Part shown: positions 18,390 through 26,984 of the stretch, piece after piece
Layout of the letters: the number at the start of each line of letters is the position of its first letter
Position numbering within the stretch: position 1 is the first letter of the stretch
Source: Flammeovirgaceae bacterium SG7u.111
GTDB lineage: Bacteria > Bacteroidota > Bacteroidia > Cytophagales > Flammeovirgaceae
Reading direction: 5' to 3'
NCBI GenBank assembly: GCA_034044135.1
Contig: CP139021.1
Coordinates: forward strand, 5,471,635 to 5,535,634
DNA: 64,000 bases
The notes under the pieces: model-generated
What the model was told of the DNA's origin: nothing
Database searches by the model: none
The model's input: the letters and a program-made list of their open reading frames with translations, nothing else
Program-made: the position numbers and the translations under genes

Positions 18390-18917
18390 ATGAACATTAA
18401 GGAAGCACTGCTGGAAGAACACTCGAAAGAGCAAATGCTACTAATAGCCAAGTACATTGGCGAAAACGAAGAACGTTTGGCTGAACTAATGGAGGTATTC
18501 TTAAAAGGTGAACCAAAAGTACAGCAGCGGTCAGCCTGGGCGCTTTATACTACCTTCGAGAAATATAACCTCAAAAAACTGATCTTGCCCTATTTGGCAG
18601 AAATGATCAACCTGCTGGACAAACCTGTACACGATGCAGTGGTGAGAAATACGGTGCACATCATGGAAGTGGTAGATATTCCCACGGAGCTGCACGGCGA
18701 AGCAGTTGACCAATGTTTCAAACTACTGATGGACAACAACAGCCCCATTGCCATCAAGGCCTTTTCTATGACGGTGATCTACAATGTCTCCCAGCATTTC
18801 CCCGAGCTCAAAAATGAACTGAAACTGGTGATAGAAGACCTACTCCCCTACGCCTCGCCCGGACTTCGCAACCGTGGCGGGAAAATCCTCAAAAAGCTTT
18901 GCAAGGAAATAGAATAA
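18390..18917 (+). CDS. HEAT/ARM-repeat helical protein
   Basis: 175 residues from ATG 18390; the upstream in-frame region is non-coding in character. All-helical with HEAT-like units (QQRSAWALYTTFEK, DAVVRNTVHIMEVV, SPIAIKAFSMTVIYNV). It is cytoplasmic and has no catalytic motif. Base composition is richer in G+C than the operon just upstream, and the gap is about 130 bases, so it is probably a native, separate gene. It meets the convergent 18919 gene almost end to end. Confidence 0.72.
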   Translation: MNIKEALLEEHSKEQMLLIAKYIGENEERLAELMEVFLKGEPKVQQRSAWALYTTFEKYNLKKLILPYLAEMINLLDKPVHDAVVRNTVHIMEVVDIPTELHGEAVDQCFKLLMDNNSPIAIKAFSMTVIYNVSQHFPELKNELKLVIEDLLPYASPGLRNRGGKILKKLCKEIE

Positions 18918-18918
18918 A

Positions 18919-19485
18919 TCACATAGCGAGCCTTCGAGTGATGGCTTGGTCCACCTTTTCATAAAAAACGGTAGGCTTAAGGGTACGCCAGTTATCTATC
19001 TCCAGATTTCCACCAAAGTTGATGTACCAGTCTATATTGTACTTCTTCCATTCGTCCACCACAAATTCTCTAAAATTGACCGCAGCAATCCACCCCTCCT
19101 CTACGTCTTCAAACCATTCTTCGTAATAGCAGTCGTCCGAACCGTGGAAGTTCATTACATTTTCTCCTATAAGGATGAATTTGTTGATCCCTTTTTTTAC
19201 CATCGGATCTATTATGTTCCGCTTCAAAAACATCACATCGTTGTGAAGGGTATCGTTCCATTCTCCCAACATTTCTATCACCACATAGCCTTGCTCATAG
19301 TGAGCAAAAAGGATCTTCAAATAGAGTGTTTCCGAGCCGATAAAATCCCAAAACGGATGGATGTAATAGCCATAAATTGCCTCAGAATACCTGTCTTGGT
19401 ACTCCTTCCCAAAAAACGGGGATTTCTCATCCAGATGCGAAACATAGTACTTATTCCACCTTATGTAAGGCTCTATTTCGTGCAT
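18919..19485 (-). CDS. conserved protein of unknown function
   Basis: 188 residues, rich in aromatic and acidic residues (PYIRWNKYYVSH, FGKEYQDRYSEAIYGYYIHP, GENVMNFHGSDDCYYEEWF). No signal peptide, membrane segment or catalytic motif that I recognise. A textbook promoter lies upstream on the same strand (19548-19578), so the gene is likely expressed. It probably belongs to a conserved Cytophagales family. Confidence 0.75.
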   Translation of the reverse strand: MHEIEPYIRWNKYYVSHLDEKSPFFGKEYQDRYSEAIYGYYIHPFWDFIGSETLYLKILFAHYEQGYVVIEMLGEWNDTLHNDVMFLKRNIIDPMVKKGINKFILIGENVMNFHGSDDCYYEEWFEDVEEGWIAAVNFREFVVDEWKKYNIDWYINFGGNLEIDNWRTLKPTVFYEKVDQAITRRLAM

Positions 19486-19547
19486 AATATCGTAAGGCTA
19501 TATTAAATAATCCTGCCTAAAGTGTTTGTTAGCAATTTCTCTCCATA

Positions 19548-19578
19548 CAAATATAGTAAAAGGAAAATTGGGCTTCAA
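19548..19578 (-). promoter_or_regulatory. promoter of the 18919-19485 gene
   Basis: On the minus strand TTG (19578-19576), 20 bases, then TATATTTG (19555-19548): an exact match to the Bacteroidota TTG-N20-TAnnTTTG promoter. The gene starts about 60 bases downstream. Confidence 0.7.
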
Positions 19579-19720
19579 TGCCTTTCCATAGTTTAACCTA
19601 AAGTTTAAAAATCCAATAATCTCATTTAAAAAGCCACAGCAAAAAACAATCTTTTTACAGCACAAACACGATGTTGATCAAATAAACTGCAGCAATGCAC
19701 ATCTTTTCCATTACAAGCTA

Positions 19721-19728
19721 TAACTTTG
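19721..19728 (+). promoter_or_regulatory. -7 box candidate for gatC
   Basis: TAACTTTG fits TAnnTTTG and lies 23 bases before the gatC start. No clear TTG is found 19-21 bases upstream. Confidence 0.35.
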
Positions 19729-19750
19729 CACTTTGAAATACATCAAACTG

Positions 19751-20038
19751 ATGAAAGTAGATAATAGCACACTTGAGAAAATAGCGCATCTTTCCCGCCT
19801 TTATCTTGATGAAAAAGAGGAAGGCAAGATGTTGGAAAGCCTCAACGAGATTGTGGAATGGATGGACAAGCTCCGTGAAGTAGATACCGAAAACGTAGAG
19901 CCACAAACTCACATGACCCGTGAGGTGAATATACTACGCGAGGACAAGGTGATTGAACACTTACCAAGGGAACAAGGTTTGGTAAATGCGCCTAAGCACG
20001 ATGGAGAATATTTTAGAGTACCAAAAGTGAAGGAATAA
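19751..20038 (+). CDS. gatC: aspartyl/glutamyl-tRNA amidotransferase subunit C
   Basis: 95 residues from ATG 19751 (an earlier in-frame start lacks support). GatC is the small scaffold of the GatCAB complex that converts mischarged Glu-tRNA(Gln) or Asp-tRNA(Asn) to the correct amide. Typical features are the N-terminal IAHLSRLYLDEKEE helix, the NEIVEWMDKLREVDTENVEP segment, REDKV and the closing EYFRVPKV. Subunits A and B are not in this window. A terminator follows at 20072, so the gene is monocistronic. Confidence 0.95.
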   Translation: MKVDNSTLEKIAHLSRLYLDEKEEGKMLESLNEIVEWMDKLREVDTENVEPQTHMTREVNILREDKVIEHLPREQGLVNAPKHDGEYFRVPKVKE

Positions 20039-20071
20039 GCCTTTCGCTTAAGTACGACAGGACAGCAAACT

Positions 20072-20118
20072 ACACCAACAGATGTTCAATTGGGCATTTG
20101 TCTTGGTGTTTTTCTTTT
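20072..20118 (+). terminator. terminator after gatC
   Basis: ACACCAA (20072-20078) pairs with TTGGTGT (20103-20109), with inner CAGATG/CATTTG pairing including one G-T pair, followed by a T run. Confidence 0.75.
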
Positions 20119-20130
20119 ATAAAACCAATA

Positions 20131-20155
20131 AATTTTGCGTAGGTAGCGCAAAATT
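20131..20155 (+). repeat. hairpin in the der leader
   Basis: AATTTTGCG (20131-20139) pairs perfectly with CGCAAAATT (20147-20155) around a 7-base loop, 55 bases before the der start. It could be an operator or a leader stem. Confidence 0.4.
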
Positions 20156-20210
20156 CAACAAGAATGCTAAACAGCGGATACGTACCGCTTCACCAATAAA
20201 AATACAGATT

Positions 20211-21515
20211 ATGGCAAATATAGTGGCAATAGTAGGAAGGCCTAACGTAGGCAAATCAACCCTTTTCAATAGGTTGGTAGAAGAAAGAGATGCCATCATT
20301 GATAACCAAAGTGGCGTTACCCGTGACCGCCATTACGGTCAAGCGGAATGGGTTGGAAAACCCTTCACCGTAATAGATACGGGTGGATATGTGACAGGTA
20401 GCGAAGATATATTTGAAGCAGCTATCCGCGAGCAAGTGGAGATTGCCATCCGTGAAGCAAAAGTGATCCTTTTTGTGGTCGATTGCCAAACAGGGCTTAC
20501 CGGACTTGACAAAGATTTTTCCAGGGTATTGCGCCATACGGACAAACCCGTCTACGTAGTAGCCAATAAAGCTGACAATACCGAAGCTATGTACATGGCC
20601 AGCGAATTCTATGAACTTGGCTACGATAAAATATACCCTGTCTCGGCTATGAGCGGCTCTGGAAGCGGTGAGTTGCTCGACGACATGAGCCAACACATAG
20701 ACCCTCCTGAAGACGACGAAGCTCCCGAAATTCCACGGATTTCTGTAGTTGGCCGCCCTAATGTGGGCAAATCGTCTTTTGTGAACTTATTACTCAACCA
20801 AGAGCGTAGCATCGTAACCAATATTGCTGGTACTACACGCGACTCGGTGGATGGGCATTACAATGCTTTCGGTAAAGAATTCATCCTTACTGATACGGCC
20901 GGAATCAGGAGAAAGGCAAAAGTTTCGGAGAATATTGAATTTTATTCGGTACTCCGCGCCATCAAAGCCATCGAAAACTCCGATGTATGTATCGTGATGA
21001 TAGATGCCACCCGTGGCTTAGAAGCACAAGACCTGAACATCATTTTCCAAGCACAAAAGCACAAAAAGGGCATCATCATTATGATGAACAAATGGGATTT
21101 GATAGAAAAAGAAAACAACACTGCTAAAGAAGTAGAAGCCGAGATAAAAGGGAAATTGGCTCCGAACGACTATATCCCTATCATTTTCACTTCGGTACTT
21201 ACCAAACAGCGGGTTTTCAAGGCAATTGAAAAGGCGATAGATGTGTATGAAAATAGGACGAAGAAAATCGCTACATCTAAGCTAAACGAGGCTATGCTTG
21301 CCGAAATAGAGCGTACACCCCCTCCTTCTGTAAAGGGTAAGTATATCAAAATCAAGTACGTAACTCAACTACCTACCTATACCCCTACATTTGCCTTTTT
21401 CTGCAACCATCCAAAATATGTGAAAGAGTCATACGTTCGCTTCTTAGAAAACAGACTACGCAAACACTTTAACTTCGAAGGAGTACCTATCAACGTTTTT
21501 CTAAGAAAAAAGTAA
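20211..21515 (+). CDS. der: ribosome biogenesis GTPase Der (EngA)
   Basis: 434 residues from ATG 20211, the standard length. Der is the double-GTPase needed for assembly of the 50S subunit. The first G domain has GRPNVGKST at residue 9, DTGG and NKAD at about 120; the second has GRPNVGKSS at about 181, DTAG and NKWD at about 293. A KH-like domain ends the protein (TPTFAFFCNHP, VRFLENRLRKHF). I rejected the longer in-frame start at 20082 because it would run through the gatC terminator and the leader hairpin. Confidence 0.97.
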   Translation: MANIVAIVGRPNVGKSTLFNRLVEERDAIIDNQSGVTRDRHYGQAEWVGKPFTVIDTGGYVTGSEDIFEAAIREQVEIAIREAKVILFVVDCQTGLTGLDKDFSRVLRHTDKPVYVVANKADNTEAMYMASEFYELGYDKIYPVSAMSGSGSGELLDDMSQHIDPPEDDEAPEIPRISVVGRPNVGKSSFVNLLLNQERSIVTNIAGTTRDSVDGHYNAFGKEFILTDTAGIRRKAKVSENIEFYSVLRAIKAIENSDVCIVMIDATRGLEAQDLNIIFQAQKHKKGIIIMMNKWDLIEKENNTAKEVEAEIKGKLAPNDYIPIIFTSVLTKQRVFKAIEKAIDVYENRTKKIATSKLNEAMLAEIERTPPPSVKGKYIKIKYVTQLPTYTPTFAFFCNHPKYVKESYVRFLENRLRKHFNFEGVPINVFLRKK

Positions 21516-21585
21516 TTATTTCTTTAAATAGTTAAATAAAAGGATTAACTTGAGGTTGCTTCTCAATTATATAAATAATGTTATC

Positions 21586-21783
21586 ATGAAAAAAATACTA
21601 ACATTATCGGTGATTGGATGCATGTTCGCATTCGTCACCATAAGGACTGTAGAGAGTAAGAATGATAAAAGTGATGTTGAGCAAAGCTCATTGAACTTAC
21701 TAAAAAGAGGTGCAGTGTCTTCCGCCCCAGATACCATCAGCGCCAACATTGAAAAAGGGCAAGCCATCCAAGAAAAAGACTAA
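21586..21783 (+). CDS. small secreted or membrane-bound peptide
   Basis: 65 residues from ATG 21586. Starts MKKILTLSVIGCMFAFVTIR, a short positive end and hydrophobic core, so it is probably exported or anchored. The rest is polar and low in complexity. It is unlike any family that I know and could be a fast-evolving lineage-specific peptide. It lies 70 bases after der and ends just before the convergent cobS gene. Confidence 0.5.
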   Translation: MKKILTLSVIGCMFAFVTIRTVESKNDKSDVEQSSLNLLKRGAVSSAPDTISANIEKGQAIQEKD

Positions 21784-21803
21784 CTCACCAAACAAAAAGA
21801 AGG

Positions 21804-22577
21804 CTACTTCACGACCGTTATCGCCAAACAAAACAAATAACAAACTACTTCCGAAACTTGTTGTGTAGCTCCTAGGCAATCGCCAGTGTAGCCGCCAATC
21901 CATTTCGTGAAATACCAACCTAAGTAGCCTTTCATCAGCAACAGTGGTACCAGTACCAAAGCAAACAAAACGTCGCCAAAGAGCAACAGTGGACTCAAGC
22001 CAAAAATCAATGCAATTAGGAGGTTTTTCCAACTGAGTTTTTTGGCGATGGGCTTTGCTTTGCTCAATTCATCTTCCCGTACATAGCTATGAGTAAAGAT
22101 GAAAGAAGCTGCTAATAAACGACTTATCGGATGAGCTAGCAATAAAACCAACACCAATTTTCCTGGAGAAACATCGCCTATTTCGACTAGGACAGTATAC
22201 TTAAGCAAAAGCAGGAGTGTCGTCCCAATCATACCGTATGCACCTATCCTACTATCTTTCATAATGGTAAGTATCCGCTCTTTTTCCCAACCTCCCCCAA
22301 AACCATCACACACATCGGCAAAGCCATCTTCGTGGAAAGCACCCGTGACCAAAACTGAGACAATCATGGAAAGCAAAATGCTCACGCTGAGGGGCAAGAC
22401 AAGCTGGAAAGCGTAAAAAACTCCTGCCGAAACCCCTCCTACTATCCATCCAATGAGTGGAAAATACCGAGTAGCCGCATTGAGCAAACTAGGATCGTTC
22501 CCTGCCCAAGAAGACGGCACGGGAATGCGGGTGTAAAACATGAGGGAAGTAAAAAAAATATGAAATTCTTTCTTCAT
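21804..22577 (-). CDS. cobS: adenosylcobinamide-GDP ribazoletransferase
   Basis: 257 residues from ATG 22577 (nine codons inside the longest frame). CobS joins adenosylcobinamide-GDP to alpha-ribazole at the last steps of vitamin B12 assembly in the inner membrane. The family signature HEDGFADVCDGFGGG with metal-binding acidic residues is intact, followed by DSRIGAYG and GGYTGDCLGA; several membrane helices are evident. The other cob genes are absent here and I see no cobalamin riboswitch upstream, so the gene may serve salvage. Confidence 0.93.
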   Translation of the reverse strand: MKKEFHIFFTSLMFYTRIPVPSSWAGNDPSLLNAATRYFPLIGWIVGGVSAGVFYAFQLVLPLSVSILLSMIVSVLVTGAFHEDGFADVCDGFGGGWEKERILTIMKDSRIGAYGMIGTTLLLLLKYTVLVEIGDVSPGKLVLVLLLAHPISRLLAASFIFTHSYVREDELSKAKPIAKKLSWKNLLIALIFGLSPLLLFGDVLFALVLVPLLLMKGYLGWYFTKWIGGYTGDCLGATQQVSEVVCYLFCLAITVVK

Positions 22578-22713
22578 AGTATGCTGTGCTGAACGTAGTT
22601 TCAAGCAGCAATGTTAATCTATTTCACTTGGAGGGAAAAATGATTGTTGTCAGTTTAGCAGTAAGAAACATCCCTTAATTTGACGTCTGTTTTAGTTAAA
22701 GCAATGTGAATTG

Positions 22714-22721
22714 TATATTTG
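22714..22721 (+). promoter_or_regulatory. -7 box candidate for ypdA
   Basis: TATATTTG matches TAnnTTTG exactly, 37 bases before the ypdA start. The -33 region is weak (TTTTAG). Confidence 0.4.
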
Positions 22722-22757
22722 AAAGAAATCAGCAAAACCTATATCAACCAGAAAAAC

Positions 22758-23744
22758 ATGAGTTCAGAGAAAGAAAAAATAGATGTATTGATAGTAGGAG
22801 GCGGACCTATCGGGATTGCCTGTGGAATAGCCGCCAAAAAAGTGGGCTTGAGCCATTTGATTTTAGAGAAAGGCTGCTTGGTAAACTCCATTTATAACTA
22901 CCCCGCCAACATGACTTTTTTCTCTACTTCCGAGCGCTTGGAAATAGGAAAAGTCCCTTTCATTTCCCACCGAGACAAACCTACCCGCAGCGAGGCTTTG
23001 GAATATTTCCGCAGGGTGCAAAACAGCTGGGAGTTGAACATCCACTTCTACGAACAAGTAACAGGAATTGAAAAAACTAGCGGTGGCTTTTTCCAAGTAA
23101 GTTCTTCAAAAAACAAAACGTACATAGCCAATAAGGTAATTATAGCCACGGGTTTTTACGATTTGCCCAACAAGATGAACGTACCAGGGGAAGACCTACC
23201 AAAGGTACACCACTATTACGATGAACCGCATCCGTTTATAGGACAAAAGGTGTTGGTGGTAGGTGCGGCAAACTCGGCCATTGATGCTGCTTTGGAAACT
23301 TGGCGCAAGGGCGCAGAGGTATCGCTACTGGTGAGGGGTTCGGAAATTAGCTCACGGGTGAAATACTGGATAAAACCCGATATAGACAACCGAATAGCAG
23401 AAGGTTCTATCCCTGCCTATTTCGAATCCGAATTGGTGGAAATTCGGGAACATGAAGTGGATTTAAAAACTCCTGAAGGAATGGTGACGTTGGAAAATGA
23501 TTTTGTGATAGCGATGACGGGCTACCGGCCAGATTTCAGCTTTTTGGAAAAAGCAGGCATCCGCCTTGGCGACGATGAGTACCAAACCCCAGTGCACAAC
23601 CCTGAAACCTATGAAACCAATGTAGAAGGGCTATTTCTTGCCGGTGTGGTATGCGGTGGGTTAAAAACCAGTACTTGGTTTATTGAAAATTCGAGGGAAC
23701 ACGCCGATATTATTATTGGGCAAATAGCTGAAGAGGTAAAATAA
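22758..23744 (+). CDS. ypdA: YpdA-type bacillithiol disulfide reductase
   Basis: 328 residues from ATG 22758. A flavoprotein: FAD site VLIVGGGPIGIACGIAA at the N-terminus, NAD(P)H site VLVVGAANSAIDAAL at about 168, and a late GLFLAGVVCGG where the flavin is bound again. YpdA reduces oxidised bacillithiol in organisms that use this thiol, including many Bacteroidota. The YPANMTFFSTSERLEIG segment is typical of the family. It is not next to bsh genes. A strong terminator follows. Confidence 0.88.
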   Translation: MSSEKEKIDVLIVGGGPIGIACGIAAKKVGLSHLILEKGCLVNSIYNYPANMTFFSTSERLEIGKVPFISHRDKPTRSEALEYFRRVQNSWELNIHFYEQVTGIEKTSGGFFQVSSSKNKTYIANKVIIATGFYDLPNKMNVPGEDLPKVHHYYDEPHPFIGQKVLVVGAANSAIDAALETWRKGAEVSLLVRGSEISSRVKYWIKPDIDNRIAEGSIPAYFESELVEIREHEVDLKTPEGMVTLENDFVIAMTGYRPDFSFLEKAGIRLGDDEYQTPVHNPETYETNVEGLFLAGVVCGGLKTSTWFIENSREHADIIIGQIAEEVK

Positions 23745-23746
23745 CA

Positions 23747-23783
23747 ACAATCCCCAAGGAGGTTAAAATGCCTTGGGGATTGT
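23747..23783. terminator. terminator between ypdA and the receptor gene
   Basis: ACAATCCCCAAGG (23747-23759) pairs perfectly with CCTTGGGGATTGT (23771-23783); a T run follows on the plus strand, and the gene on the other strand ends at 23802. Confidence 0.85.
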
Positions 23784-23801
23784 CAATTCAAACTTTTTTT
23801 C

Positions 23802-26273
23802 CTAAAACTCACTAGCACCAAACTCACTTTTGATGAACTTTGCCTTGTTCTTCGTCTTATTGATGGTATAAGTCAAGTTCAGCATCAGCACATCCACTTC
23901 GTACACATAATTAGTAGTGGTGTAGAATTGGTTATCTACGCTGGTGGTAATTCGCTGTTCGTTGGACTTGAGCAAGCCCATGTCCATATTGAGCCATTGG
24001 AAAGTGGCGGTGAGCCTATCGTCCAAGAAGGTTTTCCGCAGCGTAAGGTTAGGCGATAAGAATTTTGAGTCTTCACCTTGAGCAGTTACCCTGTCTGAAA
24101 TATAGTTTACACTAAACTGCATATCGAACGTTTCGCTAAAATCGATTCCCGTGTTGGCATTGATGTTATATACCCAGCTAGAGGTGCTGATAGGGCGATT
24201 ATCAAACTCCCCTTCAATGCTAAGGTTGTAGTAATTTGCGCCGAAATATACATTCCACCATTCGGTTGGCTTTATCTCTGTACCAAACTCTACCCCGTAA
24301 GATTTTCCAGTACCTACGTTGGAATAAATTCGGTTCAAAATTGTATCGTTATACACCGTATTCACACGGTTCACCAAGTTCTGCACATTTCGGAAATAAC
24401 CCGTTACAAAAACAGAATTATCTTCCCCAAAACCTTTTACAAGCCCCAACTCAACCAAGTCGATAAACTCTGGCAAAAGCGTCGGATCACCTTGTTCTAA
24501 GGTTTCCGAGTGCTCTCTTTCGGGGAATGGATTCATTTTGAAAGTGGTGGTTCGTTGCACCCTTCTGCTGTAGCCAGCTTTCAGGTCAAGTTCATCGTTT
24601 ACATTATAAAGCAAGTTTGCCGAGGGGTAAAATTGCACAAAATCATAGTTGTAAGTGGTATCAATTGTTCCAGCCCTGTCTTGCAAATCGAACACCCTGT
24701 CCATTACTTCCATTCTCAAACCAATATCGTAGCTCACTTTCCCTTTTTCGCCCGAAAGGATGGCATATGCCGAATGGATATCCCTTTTCAAATCTACTTG
24801 GCTAGAAAACTCTGGAATCAATTCATATTCGCCAGTTTCCAAATTTTTCCGCTGATAAACAAAGTCACCCGTATGGTCGAGCGAGCGGTATTGGTAGCCC
24901 AAATCGAACGTACCTATGGCATACTCTTTCGTGGTATAATCCAGCTGCAAACGCATTCCGTTCAGCGGATTATCATTGGTGTTGTACTCATCTTGCATCA
25001 CTTCATCGGTATCGAGCCAGCCAAGGTTGAGGTTGGTAGTAGGGCCACCGAGCATGGTATATTCATACAAAAAGGAAGCTTTCAGTTTCGATTTGTTTTC
25101 AAACGTATGACCATAATCAAAACTTCCCAACACAAAATCACCTCTTCTTATCCTCAAGTTCTCGTTGTAATACTGGTAGGTATACAGCCTTTCGCCTGAA
25201 GAAATTAATTCCGCATGGTTGTCATAATATAAGATATCGGCCCTACGGTCTTTGGAGCGTTTTCCAGCGTAAAAACCAAGGTCAAACGTGTTGTTTTCAT
25301 TTGGTGTATAGCCTACTGAAAACCTACCTGAGTAATTTACCTCATCGAAACTGCGCTCACCGTCGGAAGGAAAGCGAGTCATCGTATCGCCTTTTATAGT
25401 GTACACATCGCCTTCTCTCCTACCCGAAATATCGTTGCGCAAATAGGCTAATCCTGCTGAAATATCCCACTTATCTTTGCGATAGTTCAAGGTAATATCT
25501 CCGCCATAACGTTTAGCAGATTCGGAATTATCGTAATCCTCCACACTGGGCAAGCCTAGCTTTCCACTCACTTGTACAAAAAGCCCATCGGTAGCCCCTT
25601 TTTTGGTGATGATGTTGATGATACCAGCTTTCCCCTCAGGGTCATATTTTGCCGAAGGAGCAGTAATGATTTCCACATTTTGCACCGCATTGGCAGGTAA
25701 CTGGTTCAAAATAACCGAAGGCTCCGTTTGCACAGGTTTTCCATTGATAAGAACAACAAAACCGGTTGACCCACGCACACTGATATCGCCATTGGCATTT
25801 ACCGAAACCGAAGGCATATTTCGGATCACATCGGTAGCTGTTCCGCCCGTAGCCGATTGGAACTTCTCCGCTTCGTACACTTGGCGGTCAATTTTGTGGA
25901 CAGCGGTCATTCGCTCACCGGTCACCTCTATTTCATCCAACATCTTTTGGTTGGCCGAAAGGCTTACTGCACCCAAGTCGAGGTCTTTATTCCTTTCAAC
26001 TATTACATCACCAACAACCTTGGTATCATAGCCAAGGAATGAAGCTTTTATATAATAGTTTCCTGGCTTTACTTTCTTGATTTCAAACGCTCCGTCCAGA
26101 TCGGTAACCGCACCGCCTATTAGTGCACTATCGGCAGCAGTGTAAATTGCCACTGAAGCGTATTCAATCGGCTGGTTTTCGGAGGTATTTATTAGCTTGC
26201 CCCTTACGTCGGATTGGGCATAAATAGTTAAGCTTACTAAAAAGCTTACAATTAGAATTAGTATTTTCTTCAT
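23802..26273 (-). CDS. TonB-dependent receptor-like outer-membrane barrel
   Basis: 823 residues. Signal peptide to about 19 (LTIYA before QSDVRG). A carboxypeptidase-regulatory-like domain covers about 22-105 (GKLINTSENQPIEYASVAIY). A plug domain follows (VIRNMPSVSV, VRGSTGFVVLINGKP, IITAPSAKYDPEGKAGIINIITKKG), then a large outer-membrane beta-barrel of the PF14905 type. It would import or bind an unknown ligand at the outer membrane. No SusD gene is adjacent. An AraC-type regulator lay directly upstream on the same strand but is destroyed by insertion elements. Confidence 0.9.
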   Translation of the reverse strand: MKKILILIVSFLVSLTIYAQSDVRGKLINTSENQPIEYASVAIYTAADSALIGGAVTDLDGAFEIKKVKPGNYYIKASFLGYDTKVVGDVIVERNKDLDLGAVSLSANQKMLDEIEVTGERMTAVHKIDRQVYEAEKFQSATGGTATDVIRNMPSVSVNANGDISVRGSTGFVVLINGKPVQTEPSVILNQLPANAVQNVEIITAPSAKYDPEGKAGIINIITKKGATDGLFVQVSGKLGLPSVEDYDNSESAKRYGGDITLNYRKDKWDISAGLAYLRNDISGRREGDVYTIKGDTMTRFPSDGERSFDEVNYSGRFSVGYTPNENNTFDLGFYAGKRSKDRRADILYYDNHAELISSGERLYTYQYYNENLRIRRGDFVLGSFDYGHTFENKSKLKASFLYEYTMLGGPTTNLNLGWLDTDEVMQDEYNTNDNPLNGMRLQLDYTTKEYAIGTFDLGYQYRSLDHTGDFVYQRKNLETGEYELIPEFSSQVDLKRDIHSAYAILSGEKGKVSYDIGLRMEVMDRVFDLQDRAGTIDTTYNYDFVQFYPSANLLYNVNDELDLKAGYSRRVQRTTTFKMNPFPEREHSETLEQGDPTLLPEFIDLVELGLVKGFGEDNSVFVTGYFRNVQNLVNRVNTVYNDTILNRIYSNVGTGKSYGVEFGTEIKPTEWWNVYFGANYYNLSIEGEFDNRPISTSSWVYNINANTGIDFSETFDMQFSVNYISDRVTAQGEDSKFLSPNLTLRKTFLDDRLTATFQWLNMDMGLLKSNEQRITTSVDNQFYTTTNYVYEVDVLMLNLTYTINKTKNKAKFIKSEFGASEF

Positions 26274-26984
26274 CGGAGGTTAATAAGTTGGGTATTGTGA
26301 ATATTTACTATTGTATTAAAAACAAATTATAATTAGCACTAAACAAAGCGAATAGCCTTTTTTATTGAATCGGCAAAATTAACTCTTTTTGCGCTGACGG
26401 CGTAAGGAAGCAAAATTAAAAAGCGAAATAGCAAAAGTATGGTCTATTTGAAAAAGGAATGGAATGGTCTAAGTTAAGAAGCTAACCGGAAGGAGTTTGG
26501 TGTAACACCTGTATTTCGTTTGAAATACTTGGTAAAGTGGGAATTGTCTTTGAAATTTAGAGAGTAAGCGATTTCGGTAACAGACATGCCTGTATAAAGC
26601 AAAAGTCTTTTTGCCTCGGAAATGATAAAACTCGAAAGTATATCAGTGGCAGATTTATTACTTTCTTTCCGGCAAATGGTATTTAAGTTTTGGGGTGTGG
26701 TATGGAGTAGCTCCGCATAATGTGCCACATTATTGGTCAATCCATTTCCTTGAGCCAGTAGCTCCTTAAATTGCCCGATAGGTTTAATTTTTCACTTTCC
26801 CCTAATCCATCATGTTTTTTTGCTTGGAGTAATTTTGCTAGCAAAGCCTTGAGCAACCCCTCTATCACCGCCTTATTCTCCATTCCGTGGGCTTGGTATT
26901 CATCATTTAGGAATGCGAATCAAGGGTAGAAATATTTCCTGATATAAAGAAAAGCCATAAAGGGTTTATTTTAGGGTGTGAAAC

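Noticed and set aside
22578-22757. Cobalamin riboswitch before cobS
   Set aside because: No B12-box-like sequence on the minus strand upstream of cobS.
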